From assembly GCA_002433675.1 (NCBI GenBank), contig DJIP01000194.1, positions 20,467 to 28,656 of the forward strand: DNA of 8,190 nucleotides, written 5' to 3'. The stretch is from Halomonas halophila. Lineage in GTDB: Bacteria; Pseudomonadota; Gammaproteobacteria; Pseudomonadales; Halomonadaceae. Below the pieces are notes generated by a model. It was not told where the DNA came from. It saw only the letters and a list, made by a program, of their open reading frames with translations, and did not search any database. Each line of letters opens with the position of its first letter. Positions within the stretch are counted from its first letter, which is position 1. Below are positions 5,723-8,190 of this stretch, piece after piece. Both the position numbers and the translations under genes were made by a program.

Positions 5723-6615
5723 AAGCGGCGCAGCTCGATCCGGCTGGGGCAGCGTCCATGATCCACCGGAGCGAAGCTCTTTCGGGCCGGAAAGTCATCG
5801 ATATGCTCCGCCTCCAGGCCGATGCGCACCTCGGTGAGCAGTCGGTTGCCCGCACCACCGCACTGCAACGACAGGGAGCTGCCGGTACCCCGGCCAAAAG
5901 CCTCCTCGAAGGCGGCGATCAGCGCATTGCGCCTGACCGTCGAGCCTCGATTGTCGCGCATGAAGTCCCCCAGCGCCCCGGCGTTGACGATTTCGGTCAG
6001 CGCCAGGGCACCGTCGAAGAAGTCATCATCGCTGATCGACAGGCAGACCCCGTGCTTGGCGTACTCGTAACGGTCGAGGCAGCTGGCCCTGCCGGGCATG
6101 GCGTCGTCGAGCTCCTGCTCAAGCGATGAGCCGATATCGATGGCAGGCCCTGCCTGGCAGAAGTCGCCCGCTGGCCTCGGACGTTCGAGAAAGCAGCCTT
6201 GACGGCGCCACTCGCTGACGCTGACGCCCTGGGAGATCAACCTGAGGGGACGTGACGGCCACAGCCCGTGGATCACGAAGCCCTCGTCGGCCCCGACCAT
6301 CAGCGATGGATCCCGGCACTCTCGTGGCGGCTGACGACGGCTGGCGCAGAACCCGGGATGCCAGGTCAGCGCCAGCACATAATGATCGAAATGCTCTCGC
6401 TCGAGATCCTCCAGTGCCTCACGCTGCTCGTGCGGCTCGTGGGCCTGGACGCCAGCGATCATGGTGAGGGCCAGCAGCACCGCAGCCAGCCCGCGCCACC
6501 GCTGCCGTGGACGGGCTCCCCGGCCCCCCTGTCGCCTTGCAATCGGCGACCACAGTTGGCAAGGTGCGCGGCCTCGCTTCAATCCTCTTTCGTCTTTCTC
6601 GGATGACTGTCTCAT
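5719..6615 (-). CDS. Secreted ribonuclease, RNase T2 / RNase I family
   Basis: A periplasmic or secreted endoribonuclease that cleaves RNA through 2',3'-cyclic phosphates. With the ATG at 6615 it has 298 residues. A hydrophobic signal segment (GLAAVLLALTMIAGVQA) ends near residue 58, leaving a mature protein of about 240 residues, close to E. coli RNase I. Both catalytic sites are present: FVIHGLWPS with His116 (CAS1) and YEYAKHGVC with Glu184, Lys187 and His188 (CAS2). HYVLALTWHPGFC near the mature N-terminus is also typical. Cysteines at several family positions suggest disulfides. The start is uncertain. The 6615 ATG has AAGGTG 9 nt upstream but gives an unusually long basic leader. A TTG at 6582 would shorten it to about 47 residues, without a well-spaced ribosome site. 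The gene is divergent from the ATP-grasp gene. Confidence 0.92.
   Translation of the reverse strand: MRQSSEKDERGLKRGRAPCQLWSPIARRQGGRGARPRQRWRGLAAVLLALTMIAGVQAHEPHEQREALEDLEREHFDHYVLALTWHPGFCASRRQPPRECRDPSLMVGADEGFVIHGLWPSRPLRLISQGVSVSEWRRQGCFLERPRPAGDFCQAGPAIDIGSSLEQELDDAMPGRASCLDRYEYAKHGVCLSISDDDFFDGALALTEIVNAGALGDFMRDNRGSTVRRNALIAAFEEAFGRGTGSSLSLQCGGAGNRLLTEVRIGLEAEHIDDFPARKSFAPVDHGRCPSRIELRRF
6556..6583 (+). promoter_or_regulatory. Candidate promoter for the ATP-grasp gene
   Basis: TTGGCA at 6556-6561 matches the -35 consensus at 5 of 6. After 16 bp, TTCAAT at 6578-6583 matches the -10 consensus at 4 of 6. Transcription would start near 6590 and give a leader of about 24 nt. The site lies inside the leader-peptide part of the divergent RNase gene if that gene starts at 6615. 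Confidence 0.35.
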
Positions 6616-7393
6616 GAACCTGATCACCTTCGATCCGTTACGGAGTCTGGGGGTCCCGGGGGCGCGATACATCAAGCCTGAGCACATGAACGACCATCGC
6701 CAGGCCCTGGCCGATGCCGACGCCCTGCTGTTCCCCGAATACTGGCAGATCAATGCCCTGGCCTACGGCCTCAATCCACGCGTCTTTCCCAGTCTACCCA
6801 GCTATCACCTGGGTCACGACAAGATCGAACAGACCCGCGCCTTCCAGGCCTGCTGCCCTGAGGCGACGCCCGATACCGCCATCCTCGGGGTCAATTCAGA
6901 AGCCATCCACCAAGTGGAGGCGCGCTTTGGCTACCCGTTCGTGGTCAAGCGGGTGCGCAGCTCCATGGGCGAGGGCGTGCGCCTGATTCGCTCCCGCGAG
7001 GCGCTGATCGACCACCTGTCCAGCGAGAATCTGCTCTACGCCCAGCGCTACCTGCCCATCGAGCGCGATCTGCGCATCGTGGTGGTCGGGCGCAGGGTGC
7101 TGGCCGCCTACTGGCGCGAGAGCCCGCTGGGTGACTTTCGCACCAATGTGGCACGCGGCGGCGAGATCCGCCACGACCCGGTGCCGGCCTCTGCCATCGA
7201 GCTTGCCACCACCCTGGCACGGCGCCTGGGCATCGATCACGCCGGCTTCGACATCGCCATGGTCGATGACGCCCCGGTGGTGCTGGAGTTCAACCGGCTG
7301 TTCGGCAACCAGGGCATCGACTCCCCCGAGACCAGCGTGGGAGAGGCGATCCTCGAACACCTCGAGCAGGATAGCTGGCGTCAGGCGGCCTGA
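6614..7393 (+). CDS. RimK-like ATP-grasp ligase of unknown substrate
   Basis: A 259-residue ATP-grasp protein. This fold couples ATP hydrolysis to forming a bond between a carboxylate and an amine or thiol. The N-terminal part (1-65) is a small alpha/beta domain with LLFPEYWQINAL. The ATP-grasp core follows: HDKIEQTRAF (68-77), PFVVKRVRSSMGEGV (108-122) with the ATP-binding lysine K112 and a glycine-rich loop, RDLRIVVVG (151-159), FRTNVARGGE (175-184), and VVLEFNRLFGNQGID (222-236) with Mg-binding E225 and N227. The FRTN-GG and LE-N patterns are those of RimK/alpha-L-glutamate ligases, but the N-terminus is not RimK. The ATG at 6614 is chosen because homology begins there. The frame is open further back but runs through the RNase gene with no family character. 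The ribosome site is weak (GGAT at 6602-6605). The substrate is unknown. Confidence 0.85.
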   Translation: MNLITFDPLRSLGVPGARYIKPEHMNDHRQALADADALLFPEYWQINALAYGLNPRVFPSLPSYHLGHDKIEQTRAFQACCPEATPDTAILGVNSEAIHQVEARFGYPFVVKRVRSSMGEGVRLIRSREALIDHLSSENLLYAQRYLPIERDLRIVVVGRRVLAAYWRESPLGDFRTNVARGGEIRHDPVPASAIELATTLARRLGIDHAGFDIAMVDDAPVVLEFNRLFGNQGIDSPETSVGEAILEHLEQDSWRQAA

Positions 7394-7461
7394 CCCGGCA
7401 GTGCTCTCGGGTGGTGCTCACGCAGTGCCCCTTTCGGCAAGACAGGCCACAACAAGTCAGC

Positions 7462-7501
7462 CCAAGAAAAACGGGCCACCGTCGCGATGACGGTAGCCCG
7501 T
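7462..7501 (-). terminator. Intrinsic terminator of the BCCT transporter gene
   Basis: ACGGGC at 7471-7476 pairs with GCCCGT at 7496-7501, and ACCGTC at 7478-7483 with GACGGT at 7489-7494. This makes a 12-bp stem with one C/A mismatch and a 5-nt loop. On the minus strand the stem is followed at once by TTTTT (7471-7467) and then CTTGG, a classical Rho-independent signal. It starts 23 bp after the transporter's stop codon. On the plus strand no T-run follows, so it would serve the ATP-grasp gene only weakly. Confidence 0.88.
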
Positions 7502-7524
7502 GATAGTCGGCGCTAAACGCTCAC

Positions 7525-8190
7525 TTACAGCCGTGAAGGATGGCTTGCCGGGTCGCCCTCCAGATGGGGCTTGTCGTCATGGTCGACACCGTGGTGCTCC
7601 CCTTCCGGCAAATCCCAGGTTCCTTCCTCGGTCCAGGGGTCGTCCTCGGGGAATTCCTCGATATAGATTTCCTTGTCGGTGTAGTCCGGCTGGTAGCGCA
7701 GGTCGTAGTGGGCCGCCCGAACGGTCGAGCTGCACAGCAACAGCGCCACCACCAGCAAGGGCACGCCCCCCACCACAGAGGCCGTCTGCAGGGTCTCCAG
7801 TCCGCCGATGAACATCAGCACCGCCGGCATGAACGACAGCGCAAAGGCCCAGAACAGGCGATTCCAGCGCATCGGCTCCTCATCGACCTCCTTCTGTACC
7901 ACCGCCGCCAGGATGTAGGAGATGGAGTCGAAGGTGGTGGCGGTGAAGATCAGCGCCAGCAGGGTAAAGGCAAAGATCACCAGATAGCTCAGTGGCAGCG
8001 TCGACAGGGTAGCGAAGATCGCCGCCGTGGGGCTCTGCTCGTTGAGAATGGTGACCAGATCCAGGGTGCCCGACAGCTGCAGGTAGAGACCGTAGTTGCC
8101 CAGGATGATGAAGAACAGGGCGCAGCCCAGGGTGCCGAAGAAGATCGAGCCCGCGACCATGGAGCGGATGGTGCGGCCGCGGGAGATGCG
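7525..8190 (-). CDS. BCCT-family transporter, C-terminal part (5' end outside window)
   Basis: The last 221 residues of a betaine/carnitine/choline transporter, an inner-membrane carrier usually driven by Na+ or H+ that imports compatible solutes or their precursors. The fragment opens with RISRGRTIRSMVAGS, the conserved BCCT segment following TM8. It continues through hydrophobic stretches for the last four helices, including TATTFDSISYILAA (the unwound helix motif with conserved D-S), FWAFALSFMPAVLMFIGGLETLQTA and VPLLVVALLLCSS. After the last helix comes a tail of about 60 residues with 19 Asp/Glu and only four Lys/Arg, which is cytoplasmic in this family. The substrate cannot be settled because the TM4/TM8 binding residues are off the edge. 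A strong terminator follows the TAA. The open frame continues through the right edge, so the Met at 8160 is internal. Confidence 0.93.
   Translation of the reverse strand, partial: RISRGRTIRSMVAGSIFFGTLGCALFFIILGNYGLYLQLSGTLDLVTILNEQSPTAAIFATLSTLPLSYLVIFAFTLLALIFTATTFDSISYILAAVVQKEVDEEPMRWNRLFWAFALSFMPAVLMFIGGLETLQTASVVGGVPLLVVALLLCSSTVRAAHYDLRYQPDYTDKEIYIEEFPEDDPWTEEGTWDLPEGEHHGVDHDDKPHLEGDPASHPSRL

Noticed and set aside
6461..6613. N-terminal extension of the ATP-grasp frame
   Set aside because: It is open only because it runs antisense to the RNase signal region. It is Arg/Pro/Ser-rich, without family similarity, and would place the start upstream of the candidate promoter.
7394..7461. 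Possible plus-strand terminator or small RNA after the ATP-grasp gene
   Set aside because: The repeated GTGC/GCAGTGCC pieces do not form a convincing inverted repeat, and the strong hairpin further on has its T-run only on the minus strand.
1..8190. CRISPR arrays, tRNA or rRNA genes, complete insertion sequences
   Set aside because: No regularly spaced repeats, cloverleaf-like sequence, rRNA-like sequence or transposase coding frame was found on reading both strands.

Overview
This GC-rich window looks like the chromosome of a moderately halophilic gammaproteobacterium, most likely of the Halomonas / Chromohalobacter type. Three things suggest this. The order pcnB-folK-panB-panC-panD is typical of Gammaproteobacteria. 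The right edge carries a BCCT-family (betaine/carnitine/choline) transporter with a very acidic tail. The proteins also most resemble those of that group as far as I remember them. The genus is an inference from memory, not from a search.

Left part (1-3669, all + strand): the C-terminal part of poly(A) polymerase I (pcnB) overlaps folK (folate synthesis) by 4 bp. A 206-bp gap follows, holding four copies of a GTTACC hexamer around a plausible sigma-70 promoter. Next come panB, panC and panD, spaced by 10-11 bp, each of panC and panD with a good Shine-Dalgarno sequence. A SUI1/YciH-type translation-factor homologue follows 41 bp later. PanB and PanC make pantothenate from ketoisovalerate and pantoate, and PanD supplies the beta-alanine, so the cluster covers most of the route to coenzyme A precursors. 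No ketopantoate reductase gene is present here.

Middle part (3705-5722): a SIRT4-like (class II) sirtuin on the minus strand is divergent from a membrane-anchored NERD-domain protein on the plus strand. The NERD gene converges on an RNase T2 gene. The 46 bp between their stop codons is almost entirely one long hairpin, bounded on each side by CTAG.

Right part (5719-8190): a secreted RNase I/T2-family nuclease (minus) is divergent from a RimK-like ATP-grasp ligase (plus). Their best ATG start codons overlap inside one CATG. After the ATP-grasp gene, a strong intrinsic terminator faces the opposite way and ends the BCCT transporter gene, which enters from the right edge and is cut by the window.

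The pan operon is ordinary housekeeping. The accessory-looking stretch from 3.7 to 7.4 kb holds the less described items: the NERD protein with an altered catalytic lysine, the CTAG-bounded hairpin, the overlapping divergent starts and the orphan ATP-grasp enzyme. I see no convincing new multi-gene system, no CRISPR array, no tRNA or rRNA, and no complete mobile element.
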